NCBI RefSeq assembly: GCF_028864145.1
Contig: NZ_JARBHJ010000007.1
Span: 1-61,915, forward strand
DNA: 61,915 nucleotides
Direction: 5' to 3'
Origin: Actinotignum schaalii
GTDB taxonomy: Bacteria > Actinomycetota > Actinomycetes > Actinomycetales > Actinomycetaceae
Positions 1 to 9,798 of the stretch are shown piece after piece. A program made the position numbers and the translations under genes. The notes beneath the pieces are model-generated. The model had not been told where the DNA came from and made no database searches. It worked only from the letters and a program-made list of their open reading frames with translations. Numbering within the stretch: the stretch's first letter is position 1; the number at the start of each line of letters is the position of its first letter.

Positions 1-67
1 CCTGAAAGGTGTTCCGGCCACCTGCGCTAGCTGAGGGATTCCTCGTGTGGCTATAGTTGTTCAGCTT

Positions 68-105
68 GCCCCGGCCGCGCCCGGGCTTCGGCGCGGGAGC
101 GGGGC
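68..105 (-). terminator. GC-rich hairpin just after pntB
   Basis: Nested inverted repeats lie within 5 nt of the pntB stop: GCCCCG (68-73) with CGGGGC (100-105), and CCGCGCC (75-81) with GGCGCGG (90-96), around an 8-nt loop. No U-run follows on the minus strand, so it is a transcript-end hairpin candidate rather than a textbook intrinsic terminator. Nothing else is recognised in bases 1-67. Confidence 0.45.
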
Positions 106-109
106 TATC

Positions 110-1588
110 TTAACCGGGGAAAGCCGCATTGATGGCATCCACGGATGCCTTGGCATCGCCGAGCAGCATATCGGTATTCTCATTAAAGAACAGCGGGTTT
201 TGCACCCCGGCATAGCCGGCATTGCCCATGGATCGCTTGAAGACAATCACCTTCTTGGCATCCCAGACATGCAGCACCGGCATACCCGCGATGGGCGAAC
301 CGGGCTCGGAAGCCGAAGGATTGACCGTGTCATTCGCCCCGATAACCAGCACGACATCGGTATCCGCGAAGGAATCGTTGATATCGTCCATTTCCTCCAC
401 GATGTCATAGGGGACTTTCGCTTCGGCCAGCAGCACGTTCATATGCCCGGGCAGGCGCCCGGCCACCGGATGGATAGCGAAACGTACCTCAGTTCCGTTA
501 TCGCGCAGCTTCTTCGTCAGCTCCGCCACCGGATATTGGGCTTGGGCCACGGCCATACCGTAGCCGGGGGCAATAATCACCGAGCTGGCGTCCGCGAGTT
601 CTTGGGCCACCTCCGCCGCGGTGGTTTCCGTGTGGCTGCCATAGTCACGCGCCTCCCCGGTAACTGCGCCGTCGGACCCAAAACCGCCGAGGATCACAGA
701 AATGAAAGAACGGTTCATGGCCTTGCACATGATGTAGGAGAGGTACGCGCCCGAGGACCCCACCAGCGCTCCGGTAATGATAAGGAGGTCATTGCCGAGG
801 GTGAAGCCGGCCATCGCTGCCGCCCAACCCGAGTAGGAATTGAGCATTGATACGACGACGGGCATATCGCCACCGCCGATCGCGAGCACCATATGTGCCC
901 CGAGCAGCAGCGCAATAATCGTGATGAGGATGAGGGGAATGAGGCCGGCCCCCACCCCGCGGGTCCAGGCGAACCAAATAATTAGCCCCAGGCAGGCCAG
1001 GATCGCCAGCAGATTAAGAAGATTACGGGCCGGGAGCACCAGCGGCTTACCGGGAATCTTCCCCGCGAGCTTCAGGTAGGCGCATACCGATCCGGTGAAG
1101 GTGATCGCGCCGATGAACACCGCCAAGCCCACTTCGCCCATATGGAAGGCATTTGTGGGGGAGAAATCTTCCCCGGGTTGCTGGAGGAAGGAGTTGTAGC
1201 CCACCAGCACCGCTGCCGCGCCCACGAAGGAATGCAGCAGGGCGATGAGTTCGGGCATGCCCGTCATTTCCACGGTGCGGGCCCGCCAAATCCCGATGCC
1301 GCCGCCCACCACGAGGGCGAGCACGAGCACCAGCACAATAACTGTGGAAGAAGCTTCCGTGGGGAAGGCGAGAACCACGATAATCGTGGCAACGAGAGCC
1401 AACACCATTCCGATGGTGCCTAGAATATTACCTTTCGCCGCGGTTTCCTGTTTGGAAAGCCCGGCCAGGGCAAGGATGAAGAGCAAGGCCGCCACCAGGT
1501 AGGCGACGGTTTGCACGCTGAAAGCAACCTTAAGACCACCCAAGCTCGGGGCGGCAAGGGTAACGATGTCGTTAATAGTGGTGAGCAC
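110..1588 (-). CDS. pntB: NAD(P) transhydrogenase subunit beta
   Basis: Membrane beta subunit of proton-translocating transhydrogenase, which uses the proton gradient to drive hydride transfer from NADH to NADP+. The 492-residue length is usual for PntB. About the first 270 residues are successive hydrophobic helices (domain II). The C-terminal third is the NADP-binding domain III, with the [12 protein letters not shown] loop and the terminal [11 protein letters not shown] segment typical of the family. The start is GTG, with GGAG 8 nt upstream inside the 3' end of pntA. Only 3 nt separate the two genes, so they are very probably one operon. It is the last gene of the operon, followed by a GC-rich hairpin. 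Confidence 0.95.
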   Translation of the reverse strand: MLTTINDIVTLAAPSLGGLKVAFSVQTVAYLVAALLFILALAGLSKQETAAKGNILGTIGMVLALVATIIVVLAFPTEASSTVIVLVLVLALVVGGGIGIWRARTVEMTGMPELIALLHSFVGAAAVLVGYNSFLQQPGEDFSPTNAFHMGEVGLAVFIGAITFTGSVCAYLKLAGKIPGKPLVLPARNLLNLLAILACLGLIIWFAWTRGVGAGLIPLILITIIALLLGAHMVLAIGGGDMPVVVSMLNSYSGWAAAMAGFTLGNDLLIITGALVGSSGAYLSYIMCKAMNRSFISVILGGFGSDGAVTGEARDYGSHTETTAAEVAQELADASSVIIAPGYGMAVAQAQYPVAELTKKLRDNGTEVRFAIHPVAGRLPGHMNVLLAEAKVPYDIVEEMDDINDSFADTDVVLVIGANDTVNPSASEPGSPIAGMPVLHVWDAKKVIVFKRSMGNAGYAGVQNPLFFNENTDMLLGDAKASVDAINAAFPG

Positions 1589-1591
1589 GGC

Positions 1592-3118
1592 TTAGCTCCT
1601 CTTGAACATAGATAGCATGCGCGCAGTCACCAAGAATCCACCGAAAATATTGATGGATGCGATGGTGAAGGCGATGGCGGCAAGGATGGTCACGGCGAGA
1701 TGTCCCGAACCGAGCTGGAGGATTGCCCCAACCACGATGATTCCAGAAATCGCGTTCGTCACGGACATGAGCGGGGTGTGCAGCGCGTGCGTCACCGAGG
1801 TGATGACGTAGAAGCCCACCACGCAGGCCAGCATGAAGACGATTAAATGCGAGGTCATGCCCGGCGGTGCCGTGAAGAGAATCCACAGCGCTACCGCCGC
1901 TGCCAACCCGGCCCACAGATAACGCAGTGGGCTGGGGCGGGCCGGTTCAGGCGCAGCCGGAGGTGCGGGAGGTGCCGGAGGCGCGGCCGGTGCGGCCGAG
2001 ACCTTGATGGGCGGAGGCGGCCAGGCCACCGCTCCCCCGAGGGTGACCAGAATGCCGCGCACAATATCATCCTCGGTATCCAGCACCAGCTGGCCATCCT
2101 TTTGCGGGGTGGTGAGTTTGAGGAAATTAACGAGGTTCTGCCCGAAAAGCTGGGAGGCTTGGCCGGGCAGGCGCAAGGCGAGATCTTCGTAGCCGATAAT
2201 CGTGACGCCGTTGGCGGTGTGGAGGATTTCTCCCGGGCGGGTGCCGGCCACGTTTCCGCCGTTGGCCGCCGCCAAATCAACGATTACGCTGCCGGGTTTC
2301 ATGGCGGCCACTGCCTCAGAGTCCAAAAGGAGCGGGGCCGGCTTGCCGGGGATGAGCGCCGTCGTAATAACAATATCCGCGGCGGCGGCTTCCCGGGCGT
2401 AGACAACCCCGGCGGCATTGGCCTGATCCGCAGTCATTTCGCGGGCGTAACCGTCCGCGGATTCCTGGCGCACCGGGATCTCCACGAATTCGGCGCCCAT
2501 GGACTGGACCTGTTCGGCCACATCGGCACGCACATCCGTTGCTTTGACGATTGCGCCCATGGAATTGGCGGTGCCGACCGCGGCGAGCCCGGCGACGCCC
2601 GCTCCGATAACGTAGACAGTGGCCGGGGGAACTTTACCGGCAGCGGTGACCTGGCCGGTGAAAAGCCGCCCGAAGTGGGAGGCGGCTTCGATCACGGCCC
2701 GGTAGCCGGAAATATTGGCCATGGAGGAACGTACGTCCATGGACTGGGCGCGGGAAATACGCGGAATTGCGTCAAGCGCCAGGGCCGTGAGTTCACGGCG
2801 GGAAAGTTCCTCGATAAGTTCGGGCGAGCCGGCCGGGTTCATGCGTGCAATGAGGGTGGCACCGCGGCTCATGCGGTCAAGGTAGCTGATATCCGGGGCG
2901 TCGGTGGCTAAAACGATATCCGCGGCCCAGGCTTCTTGCGCGGAGACGAGGCGTGCGCCCGCGCTTTCGTACTGGCTATCGGGGTAGGACGAGGCCTCCC
3001 CCGCCCCTGTTTCCACCACGACCTCGTAGCCCAAAGCGATGAGCTTGGCCACGGTATCGGGGGTGCCCGCCACCAGGGGGTCACCCGGGCGGGTACTTTT
3101 AGGTATTCCAATAAGCAT
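1592..3118 (-). CDS. pntA: NAD(P) transhydrogenase subunit alpha (single-chain)
   Basis: NAD(H)-binding alpha subunit of transhydrogenase. The N-terminal ~380 residues are the alanine-dehydrogenase-like domain I ([20 protein letters not shown] start; Rossmann loop [20 protein letters not shown]). A Pro/Ala-rich linker near residues 385-410 leads into hydrophobic helices of domain II at the C-terminus. Many actinobacteria split this subunit into PntAA and PntAB. Here it is one 508-residue chain, as in enterobacteria. ATG start with GGAG 6 nt upstream. First gene of a two-gene operon with pntB. About 240 nt separate it from holA, with no other feature seen. Confidence 0.95.
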   Translation of the reverse strand: MLIGIPKSTRPGDPLVAGTPDTVAKLIALGYEVVVETGAGEASSYPDSQYESAGARLVSAQEAWAADIVLATDAPDISYLDRMSRGATLIARMNPAGSPELIEELSRRELTALALDAIPRISRAQSMDVRSSMANISGYRAVIEAASHFGRLFTGQVTAAGKVPPATVYVIGAGVAGLAAVGTANSMGAIVKATDVRADVAEQVQSMGAEFVEIPVRQESADGYAREMTADQANAAGVVYAREAAAADIVITTALIPGKPAPLLLDSEAVAAMKPGSVIVDLAAANGGNVAGTRPGEILHTANGVTIIGYEDLALRLPGQASQLFGQNLVNFLKLTTPQKDGQLVLDTEDDIVRGILVTLGGAVAWPPPPIKVSAAPAAPPAPPAPPAAPEPARPSPLRYLWAGLAAAVALWILFTAPPGMTSHLIVFMLACVVGFYVITSVTHALHTPLMSVTNAISGIIVVGAILQLGSGHLAVTILAAIAFTIASINIFGGFLVTARMLSMFKRS

Positions 3119-3358
3119 AAAGTGCTCCTCAGTACAGCACTGCCGTGCTGCGTTCTGCGTAGGCGACGCTCCAGATACGCCATTGTCGCGCCGCCGCGGG
3201 ACATCCCTTATTATTCCACGTTTCCCGAAAGGGCCTGAGCGCGCCGGAAAGCGTGAGACTGCTCGAGCGCAAAACTGTGCCAGCGTAAGCCTAGGCGGGC
3301 TACTGCCCGTGCGCCGGGCGCTACTGGACGCACGGCCGTCTACCGGCCGCGCCGGATA

Positions 3359-4336
3359 CTACCTGCCGCGCCGGGCACGCCCGATAGCAATAATCGCATG
3401 TTCCACGGCGTACTGCGGATCGCGAGAGGCACCCTTGACCTGTTCATCGGCGAGCGCCACCGCTCGGATAGCTTGCCCCAACCCGGCATCGCTCCACCCG
3501 CGCGCTTCCCGGCGGGCCCGCTGGGCTTGCCAGGGCGCCATTTTCAATTCCCGCTGGCTGATTCCCGGGGCCTGGACAATGGCGAGCTGGCGCAGTTTGG
3601 CCGCGAGCGCGGCCACGATAGGAACAGGGCTGACCCGGGTGGCGAAGGCGTGGCGGGCCAGCGCTAAAGCTTGGCCGGTGCGCCCGGCCAGGGCCGCGTC
3701 CGCGATCTCAAAGGGGGTTGCTTCATTACGCCCGGCGTAGAAATCCCGAATATGGTCTTCGGTGATCATCCCCTCCACATCGGCGAGCAGTTGGGCGGTG
3801 GCGCTGAGCAGTTCGCGCAGGTCCTGCCCGAGTGCGTCAACGAGGGCCCGTACCGCGCCGTCCGTGATTTTGCGCCCGGCGGCCCGCACATCCGCCGTCA
3901 CCAAACGCGCTTTATCATCATCGCGTTTGATTTTTTCGATGCGGGCTACCTGCCAGCCCCCCGCAGCGATGGCGTCGATAAGTTTTTTGCCGCGCGTGCC
4001 TCCCCCGTGTTGGATAATCACGGGGATATCCGCGTTGGGTTGCTGGAGGTAGGCGAGCATCTCCGCGAGGAACGAGTCATTCATATGCTCGGAGCCGGTC
4101 ACGACGACGATGCGGTGGTCCCCGAAAAGTGAGGGCGAGGTGTGGAGGGCGAGGGAACCGCGCTCGTAGGATGCGGCGTCCAGACGCACAACCTGTACCT
4201 CGGGGTGTGTTTGGCGAGCGAGGCGCACGAGCCGAGCCCAGGCACGCTCGGCCAGCACCGGCTCTGCACCAATGATGAGAATGACCGGTTCTAAGCGGAG
4301 AGCGTCGTACCCGACCGTGCGTTCTTTGGCTGCCAT
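3359..4336 (-). CDS. holA: DNA polymerase III subunit delta
   Basis: Clamp-loader delta subunit, which opens the sliding clamp and loads it on primed DNA. The 325-residue length is normal. The N-terminus (LEPVILIIGAEPVLAERAW) matches the degenerate AAA+ start of HolA, and the C-terminal half is the helical collar domain. It lies downstream of comEA-comEC, a common arrangement (comEA-comEC-holA) in Gram-positive and actinobacterial genomes. The upstream comEC reading frame runs about 260 nt into this gene in another frame. The ATG chosen lies just after stops in the other two frames (minus-strand TGA at 4351 and 4356), where comEC would be expected to end. Confidence 0.88.
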   Translation of the reverse strand: MAAKERTVGYDALRLEPVILIIGAEPVLAERAWARLVRLARQTHPEVQVVRLDAASYERGSLALHTSPSLFGDHRIVVVTGSEHMNDSFLAEMLAYLQQPNADIPVIIQHGGGTRGKKLIDAIAAGGWQVARIEKIKRDDDKARLVTADVRAAGRKITDGAVRALVDALGQDLRELLSATAQLLADVEGMITEDHIRDFYAGRNEATPFEIADAALAGRTGQALALARHAFATRVSPVPIVAALAAKLRQLAIVQAPGISQRELKMAPWQAQRARREARGWSDAGLGQAIRAVALADEQVKGASRDPQYAVEHAIIAIGRARRGR

Positions 4337-6809
4337 GGCTCCATTCTCTCATGTCATAACTCACCTGTTGTGCGGCAGGTGGCCGAACCGGTTCCGCGCA
4401 CTTCGATACCAGCTCACCGTCCGCCCAGGCTATTGCCCCGCAGGTGAGGGTCGGATAGATGCGCGCGCCGGCATAGAGTTCGTAGACGCGCGCGGAGGGG
4501 TGCCCGTAACTGTTCTCCCCTACGGATATGAGGGCAATTGCGGGGGCAAGTTCGCGTGCGAGGCGCTCGGATTGGTCCGCGCTTCCGTGATGGGCGACGA
4601 CGGCAATATCAACCGGCCCAACCGCCCCAACGAGGCGTTCCTGGGCCGGGGCAGTCGCATCCCCGAGCACCACAATGCGCTGGGCTGCCTGGGTAGTGCC
4701 GCCGGGTAAGCTACTGCCGCTGGCCATGCTAATGCCGCCGGCCGAGCTGTTATCTCCGGATCGGCGCGGGCTGTCGACACCTTCAGCATCGAGGAGGACC
4801 ACGAGGGAATCAGCATTAGCTTCCTCGGGAATGCTACGCGCCCCGGGCTGCGGGCTGAGAATCCGGGCGATGGGAACATCCTCTACCCGTAGGGTTGTTC
4901 CCGCGGCTACCACGCTGACCGGAATCGAGTGCGAATCGAGTAGCGCGAGTGCGGTACGGGACTGGGGCTTCGGGGCGGAATTTGGTGATATCCACACCGC
5001 GCTGATTGTGGTGGATTTGAGAACATCGCGTAATCCTTCCACGTGGTCGGAGTGGAAATGGGAGAGGATGAGCAGATCAAGATGACTCACCTGAGCATCG
5101 CGCAAGCAGCGGGCAGCGGCCGGAGTACGAGGCCCAACATCGATCATCATCGTGTATCCGCGCACCCGGTAGAGAAAAGCTGATCCCTGGCCCACATCGC
5201 ATTGCACCGCCGTCCAGTTGGGAGGAATCGCGGTGCTCCCGGGCCATCGTGATAGCCCGAGGGCCGCGAGCGCGGCGACAAGAATAAGAACTGCGCTCAG
5301 GCGAGGCACCACCAGGAGCGCGAGAACAGCACATATGTGACCGATTCCGGCAAGGAGGAGGGGAATTCCTGATCCGGGTAGAGAGGCAAGCAGGCGGGCT
5401 ACCTGGTCAATCCACCACGTGGAGAAAGCGGCACAGGAGATGGCGAATCCAGCGAGAATCGGGAATAGCGGGGCGGTGAGCGCACCGACAAGTCCGAAAA
5501 TGGTGAGCGGTGCGACCACGGGTGCCACGAGGGCATTGGCCGGGACCGCCCATAGCGACCCGGCTTCGGTAAAGAGGAGAAGCACGGGTAGGCAGGAAAT
5601 TTGAGCTACCAGGGGAATGGCGATGACCCGGGCGAGGGTAGCCGGGAAGAACCGGGTGAGGTATTCGGTGAGCCGGTATCCCCCGCAGATAATTCCGAGG
5701 GTGGCGCTGGCGGAGAGCAGGAACCCGTAGCCGGTTGCGAGCCAAGGATCCATGAGGGCAGCGGCGATGCTCGCGCAGCTCAATGCATTGATGGCTTGGC
5801 TCCGGCGGTTCATTCCGAGTCCCGCCAGAACGACCAGCCCCATGAGTGCCGCGCGGATAACCGAGGGTGCGGGTCCCACCAGAATAACCAGTCCTCCTAA
5901 ACCAATAGCTCCGGCTAGTGCGGTGCGTAGGGGCCGGGCCCGGCCGACCGCCATGATAATGATGCCGAGGACGAGGGAGACATGAGCCCCGGATACCGCA
6001 ATGAGGTGGGTGAGGGCGGTTGTGCGCATGGCTTCTTCGAGTTCTGGGGATACCCGGGTATCGTCGCCTAACGCTACCCCGGGAATGAGGCCGCGGGCGT
6101 GTTCGGGGCGAGCCGACAGCAGAGTGGCGAGCGCGGTATCGATACGGTGGACGACGCGCGCACTGGGTGCGCCACTTCCACTTAGCTGAAGTGCGGGCCC
6201 GGACCAGCGGGCACTTTCGCGCCGCCCTTCCACCGCGGTGAGGCGGCCGCGGCCTATCACGTGTTGGCCGGCCAGTGCGGTGCAGGGAAGCTCCGCGCGG
6301 ATGCGCGCACGCGGGCCGGCTTTGAGCCGCATCCCGTTCGGACCCGCGGTGGTGATCATATTAGGACGCAGAAGCGCCGTGCATTTTTCTTCTCCCCACG
6401 GTGTGGTGGAGGGTTCCGGGCGGGTCGCGATAGAGGCTTCCAATTCCACGCTTGTGTTGACCACTGGGATATGTGCCCCGGATAGGGCGAGCAGCCCGGC
6501 GATGCTAGCAGCGCTTCCCGTGCAGGCCACCGCGAGGATACTCAAGACCACCCCGCTTGCCTTACCGCGTAGTTGTGGATGGGACCGGGCGCGGCCGGCT
6601 ACCGCCCAAGCGGTCGCGAGACACAGGGCAGCACCGAGGAATGCGAGAGGCTCGTACCCATTCAGCGCCGCCCATGCCCCACCCAGAGCGGCACCGGCCG
6701 ACGGCAGGAGGCGCATATCTTGACCGTGGCCCGCGTTCGCGGATGCCGAGCCGCGCTGAATGCTACGAGTACGGGCACGAGTAGGGGTGCGGGTGCTGAT
6801 ACCGGTCAT
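4077..6809 (-). CDS. comEC: ComEC/Rec2 competence membrane channel
   Basis: Polytopic protein thought to carry transforming DNA across the cytoplasmic membrane. Hydrophobic helices and the DUF4131-like soluble loop occupy roughly residues 30-240, and the competence transmembrane domain roughly 245-520. A metallo-beta-lactamase domain follows, with metal motif SHFHSDHVEG near residue 590 and AVVAHHGSADQSE near 745. Recognisable homology ends near GAIAWADGELVSKCAEP (~residue 810). The remaining ~90 residues are Arg/Pro-rich and read through the start of holA in another frame, so the biological end may be near 4351-4356. Its ATG overlaps the comEA stop by 4 nt. The N-terminal ~30 residues are basic and start choice there is uncertain. 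Confidence 0.88.
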   Translation of the reverse strand: MTGISTRTPTRARTRSIQRGSASANAGHGQDMRLLPSAGAALGGAWAALNGYEPLAFLGAALCLATAWAVAGRARSHPQLRGKASGVVLSILAVACTGSAASIAGLLALSGAHIPVVNTSVELEASIATRPEPSTTPWGEEKCTALLRPNMITTAGPNGMRLKAGPRARIRAELPCTALAGQHVIGRGRLTAVEGRRESARWSGPALQLSGSGAPSARVVHRIDTALATLLSARPEHARGLIPGVALGDDTRVSPELEEAMRTTALTHLIAVSGAHVSLVLGIIIMAVGRARPLRTALAGAIGLGGLVILVGPAPSVIRAALMGLVVLAGLGMNRRSQAINALSCASIAAALMDPWLATGYGFLLSASATLGIICGGYRLTEYLTRFFPATLARVIAIPLVAQISCLPVLLLFTEAGSLWAVPANALVAPVVAPLTIFGLVGALTAPLFPILAGFAISCAAFSTWWIDQVARLLASLPGSGIPLLLAGIGHICAVLALLVVPRLSAVLILVAALAALGLSRWPGSTAIPPNWTAVQCDVGQGSAFLYRVRGYTMMIDVGPRTPAAARCLRDAQVSHLDLLILSHFHSDHVEGLRDVLKSTTISAVWISPNSAPKPQSRTALALLDSHSIPVSVVAAGTTLRVEDVPIARILSPQPGARSIPEEANADSLVVLLDAEGVDSPRRSGDNSSAGGISMASGSSLPGGTTQAAQRIVVLGDATAPAQERLVGAVGPVDIAVVAHHGSADQSERLARELAPAIALISVGENSYGHPSARVYELYAGARIYPTLTCGAIAWADGELVSKCAEPVRPPAAQQVSYDMREWSHGSQRTHGRVRRSPLRTGHSHHWCRAGAGRACLGSARAPRSPNTPRGTGCASGRRILRARFPRPPHLALTFRGPPHRRRDRLRAYE

Positions 6810-7801
6810 ACGGTCACCAAGGCAGATAGCTTATTAAATTTAGCTGGCCCAATACCGGGAACCTCGAGGAGATCCTCCGGGGAGCTAAAAGGACCGTTGT
6901 TTTCCCTCCAGCTGAGGATATCCCGGGCGGTGGCCGGGCCCACCCCGGGCAGGGTCTCTAAGTCGCTGGCCGAGGCAGTATTGAGGTTAATGAGGGCACC
7001 AGAATTGCTTTTCGCGGATCCCCCACCCCCTCCGCCGCCACCGCCCACTCCTCCAGCGCCGCCATTCTTTCCACCGCTACTGCCACCGCTCCCACCCGGG
7101 CTTGTGCTGCCACCCGATCCGGAAAGTGCTCGCGGTGCTTCACCGGGTGCGGGTATGTGGATGTGAGAGCCATCCGCCACGGGTTCGGCTAGATTGACCA
7201 CGGCACCGTCAGCATTCGGGGTGAGCCCGCCAGCTAATTCCACCAGGTCGTTAACCCGAGCTCCACCGGGAGCGCTATATACACCCGGGGTGACCACCTC
7301 ACCAGAAATATAGGCGACGATGATTGCGGGACCGGATTCTCCCGCGGTAGGGCTAACCGGCCCAGTTTTGCTGCCCACCACCCCACCCTGAGAAGGACCC
7401 GGCGAAGCCTGCGGATCGGTAGAAACCGCAGCCGGATCTTCCATGTTGGCACCCGAACTGGCCACACTGTTCCCCGGTGGCACCGCTGCGGGGCTGGCGG
7501 AAGTGGGTCCACCTCCACGCCCGAGCCAGGCCAGCGCCCCAAGAATGAGGAGCCCGCCCAGCAGAGCAATAGCAAAGGCACCCAGTGCTCGAGGAGACCA
7601 GCGCCACCGCGATGCCTGCGCAGGGGTGGTGAGCACGGCGATATCTTCACCGGTACCAGCCCCAAGGGCAAGATTCGCGAAATCCCGTACCGCACTGCGG
7701 CCCTGCGGCCCACCCGCACTCGGCTCCAGACCTGCCTCCGGTACCGGATCAGGATGGGGCAGGCTGAGGCGCGGGGCGGGGAGAGGTAATAAAGTAGTCA
7801 T
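6806..7801 (-). CDS. comEA: ComEA-like DNA-binding protein (SLBB + helix-hairpin-helix)
   Basis: Membrane-anchored DNA receptor for uptake, or an extracellular DNA-binding protein. A cytoplasmic N-terminal part is followed by one transmembrane helix near residues 72-97 (AIALLGGLLILGALAWLG), an SLBB domain (~155-220), a Gly/Ser-rich linker (~230-265) and a C-terminal double helix-hairpin-helix (LPGVGPATARDI and VPGIGPAKFNKL). The order TM-SLBB-HhH is the standard ComEA layout. At 331 residues it is longer than Bacillus ComEA because of the linkers. It overlaps comEC by 4 nt (ATGA), so translational coupling is likely. Whether this organism is naturally competent is not shown. Confidence 0.88.
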   Translation of the reverse strand: MTTLLPLPAPRLSLPHPDPVPEAGLEPSAGGPQGRSAVRDFANLALGAGTGEDIAVLTTPAQASRWRWSPRALGAFAIALLGGLLILGALAWLGRGGGPTSASPAAVPPGNSVASSGANMEDPAAVSTDPQASPGPSQGGVVGSKTGPVSPTAGESGPAIIVAYISGEVVTPGVYSAPGGARVNDLVELAGGLTPNADGAVVNLAEPVADGSHIHIPAPGEAPRALSGSGGSTSPGGSGGSSGGKNGGAGGVGGGGGGGGGSAKSNSGALINLNTASASDLETLPGVGPATARDILSWRENNGPFSSPEDLLEVPGIGPAKFNKLSALVTV

Positions 7802-7905
7802 GGCCCCATCATGCTCACCCTCGTGCCCTCACGCCGGCACCGCCGCCCGCTTGGGGATAACACTGACGTTTGACCAGCTGTGGATAGGTACCGCCACCGC
7901 CGCTC

Positions 7906-7911
7906 TACAAT
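7906..7911 (+). promoter_or_regulatory. -10 box of a probable leaderless promoter
   Basis: TACAAT lies with exactly 6 nt between it and the ATG at 7918. That places the expected transcription start on the A of the start codon. No good -35 is seen at 16-18 nt. The site supports 7918 rather than the in-frame ATG at 7912 as the start of the HerA-like gene. Confidence 0.5.
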
Positions 7912-7917
7912 ATGGGT

Positions 7918-9786
7918 ATGAACGACACCGATATTGCCCGCTTGCGCGCCGAAGCGGCCGAAGCCGCTGCCAAAGCTGCCCGCGCGGAAGCCGAACTCGC
8001 CCAGGCTCGCCTCGATGCCGCCCTCGCCGCACAAACGTCACTCGCTTCAGAAGCCTCAACTGCCACCGACACCGCCACTGACACTCCACCCGCCACCGCG
8101 GCAGAGAAGCGCCCACCCGTGCAGCCGGCGGCGGCGTCGCCGGAAGACTCTCCGGAACAATCCCCGGAACCCAACAATGACGATTACGCGAGCGAGATGG
8201 CTCGCAGCTACCAGATATCCGGACCGGCTCTCACCCTGGGCGCCTACCTGGACCCGACCGGGAATCCGCGGCCCGATGTTCTGGTACGGCTACCTTTCGC
8301 GAGTTTCAACAGGCACGGCCTGGTATGTGGGGCAACCGGCACCGGGAAAACTCGTACCCTCCAGCTGCTGGCCGAACAGCTAAGCGCGGCAGGCGTGGCC
8401 GTGTTCCTTACCGATATTAAGGGCGATCTTTCGGGCCTGTGCGAAGCGGGCGTGCCTTCCGATAAGCTCACAGCGCGCACCCGGGCTTTGGGGCAGGAGT
8501 GGGCGGGGGCCTCGTTCCCGCTGCATCTGTATTCCCTCACCGAAACAACCGGGGTGCCGCTGCGCTCCACGGTGGAGGATTTCGGTGCGTTGCTCCTGGC
8601 CCGGGCCCTCAAACTTAACGACACCCAGGAATCGGCGCTGGCCTTGGTTTTCGCGTGGGCGGAGAAAGAAAATCTGCGACTGTACACCCTGGAGGACCTG
8701 CGCGAGGTACTCCATTATTTGACCACGGATGGGAAGGCGGAGCTCTCCGGTATTGGCGGAGTATCTACCGCGACCGCCGGGGTGATTTTGCGCGAAGTAT
8801 CTGCCCTGGCTGCACAGGGTGGGGATATGTTTTTCCAGCGTCCGTCCTTTAGTCCGAGCGAACTCATTGCCCACGAAGGTGAGCGCGGTGTTATTTCCGC
8901 CCTGGAGCTTCCCGACGTGCGCGATATGCCCGAACTTTTCTCCACTTTCACCATGTGGGTGCTCAGCCGGCTCTTTTCCGACCTGCCCGAGGTAGGAGAT
9001 ACTCCCCTGCCCCGCCTGGTGTTCTTCTTCGACGAAGCGCATCTACTGTTCTCGGGTGCGTCCCGGAATTTCGTGGACGAGGTTACCCGCGTGGTACGCC
9101 TCATCCGTTCGAAAGGCGTGGGGGTTTTCTTCGTAACTCAAACCCCGCAGGATATTCCGGAATCGGTACTCGCACAGTTGGGTACCCGCATACACCACGC
9201 CCTGCGCGCCCACACCCCCAAGGACGTCAAGGTTCTCAAGGAAACAGCAAAAACTTTCCCCTTCTCGCCCCTCGATATTGCGGCCGTACTGCCCGCGTTA
9301 GGGACCGGTGAAGCTCTGGTCACGGGTTTGGGCGACGACGGCGCCCCTACGGCAGTGGCCCCTACCCGGCTGTGGGCGCCGCGCTCCGTCATGGGCCCAG
9401 CCACACCGGCAGCGCTGAGCACCGCCCTCGGCACAACACCCCGGCCTGCTCCTCTTTCCGGGGAGGCCACGAGCGAGGGCGCGGCGCGTGGGGTTGCCGA
9501 GCGGCGCGCGCAACTGGAAGCTGCCGCGGTGGCCGCTAAAGAAGCTGAAGAACAGCGGCGGGCCGAGGAGGCCGCAGCGAAGAAAGCCGCCCGCGAGGCG
9601 GAGAAAAAGCTGGCGGCCGCCGAGCGTGAAGCCGAGCGGGCCGCCCAGCAGGCTCAGCGGAATGCCGAAAAGGCTGCCGAGCGCCAGGCCCGGCGCCGCG
9701 ATGCGGCCATCGATTCGGTGGTGCGCAGCGCCGGGAGGTCGCTCGGCCGCTCGATTATTAATTCGATTTTCGGACGACGGCGCTAG
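7918..9786 (+). CDS. HerA-like helicase/ATPase (DUF853, YjgR type)
   Basis: P-loop ATPase of the HerA/FtsK superfamily (YjgR/DUF853 group); the physiological role is poorly defined. An Ala/Glu-rich coiled-coil N-terminus (~residues 5-45) and an acidic/Pro linker lead to the ATPase core, with Walker A GATGTGKT (K144) and Walker B LVFFFDEAH (D372, E373). An Arg-finger-like stretch VVRLIRSKGVGVFFVTQ follows. The C-terminus (~500-600) is a highly charged Ala/Glu/Arg coiled coil ending in a basic tail (GRRR). It stands alone and diverges from comEA. The start at 7918 is favoured by the -10 box position; an ATG two codons earlier is possible. Confidence 0.85.
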   Translation: MNDTDIARLRAEAAEAAAKAARAEAELAQARLDAALAAQTSLASEASTATDTATDTPPATAAEKRPPVQPAAASPEDSPEQSPEPNNDDYASEMARSYQISGPALTLGAYLDPTGNPRPDVLVRLPFASFNRHGLVCGATGTGKTRTLQLLAEQLSAAGVAVFLTDIKGDLSGLCEAGVPSDKLTARTRALGQEWAGASFPLHLYSLTETTGVPLRSTVEDFGALLLARALKLNDTQESALALVFAWAEKENLRLYTLEDLREVLHYLTTDGKAELSGIGGVSTATAGVILREVSALAAQGGDMFFQRPSFSPSELIAHEGERGVISALELPDVRDMPELFSTFTMWVLSRLFSDLPEVGDTPLPRLVFFFDEAHLLFSGASRNFVDEVTRVVRLIRSKGVGVFFVTQTPQDIPESVLAQLGTRIHHALRAHTPKDVKVLKETAKTFPFSPLDIAAVLPALGTGEALVTGLGDDGAPTAVAPTRLWAPRSVMGPATPAALSTALGTTPRPAPLSGEATSEGAARGVAERRAQLEAAAVAAKEAEEQRRAEEAAAKKAAREAEKKLAAAEREAERAAQQAQRNAEKAAERQARRRDAAIDSVVRSAGRSLGRSIINSIFGRRR

Positions 9787-9798
9787 CGCCGGCACCTC

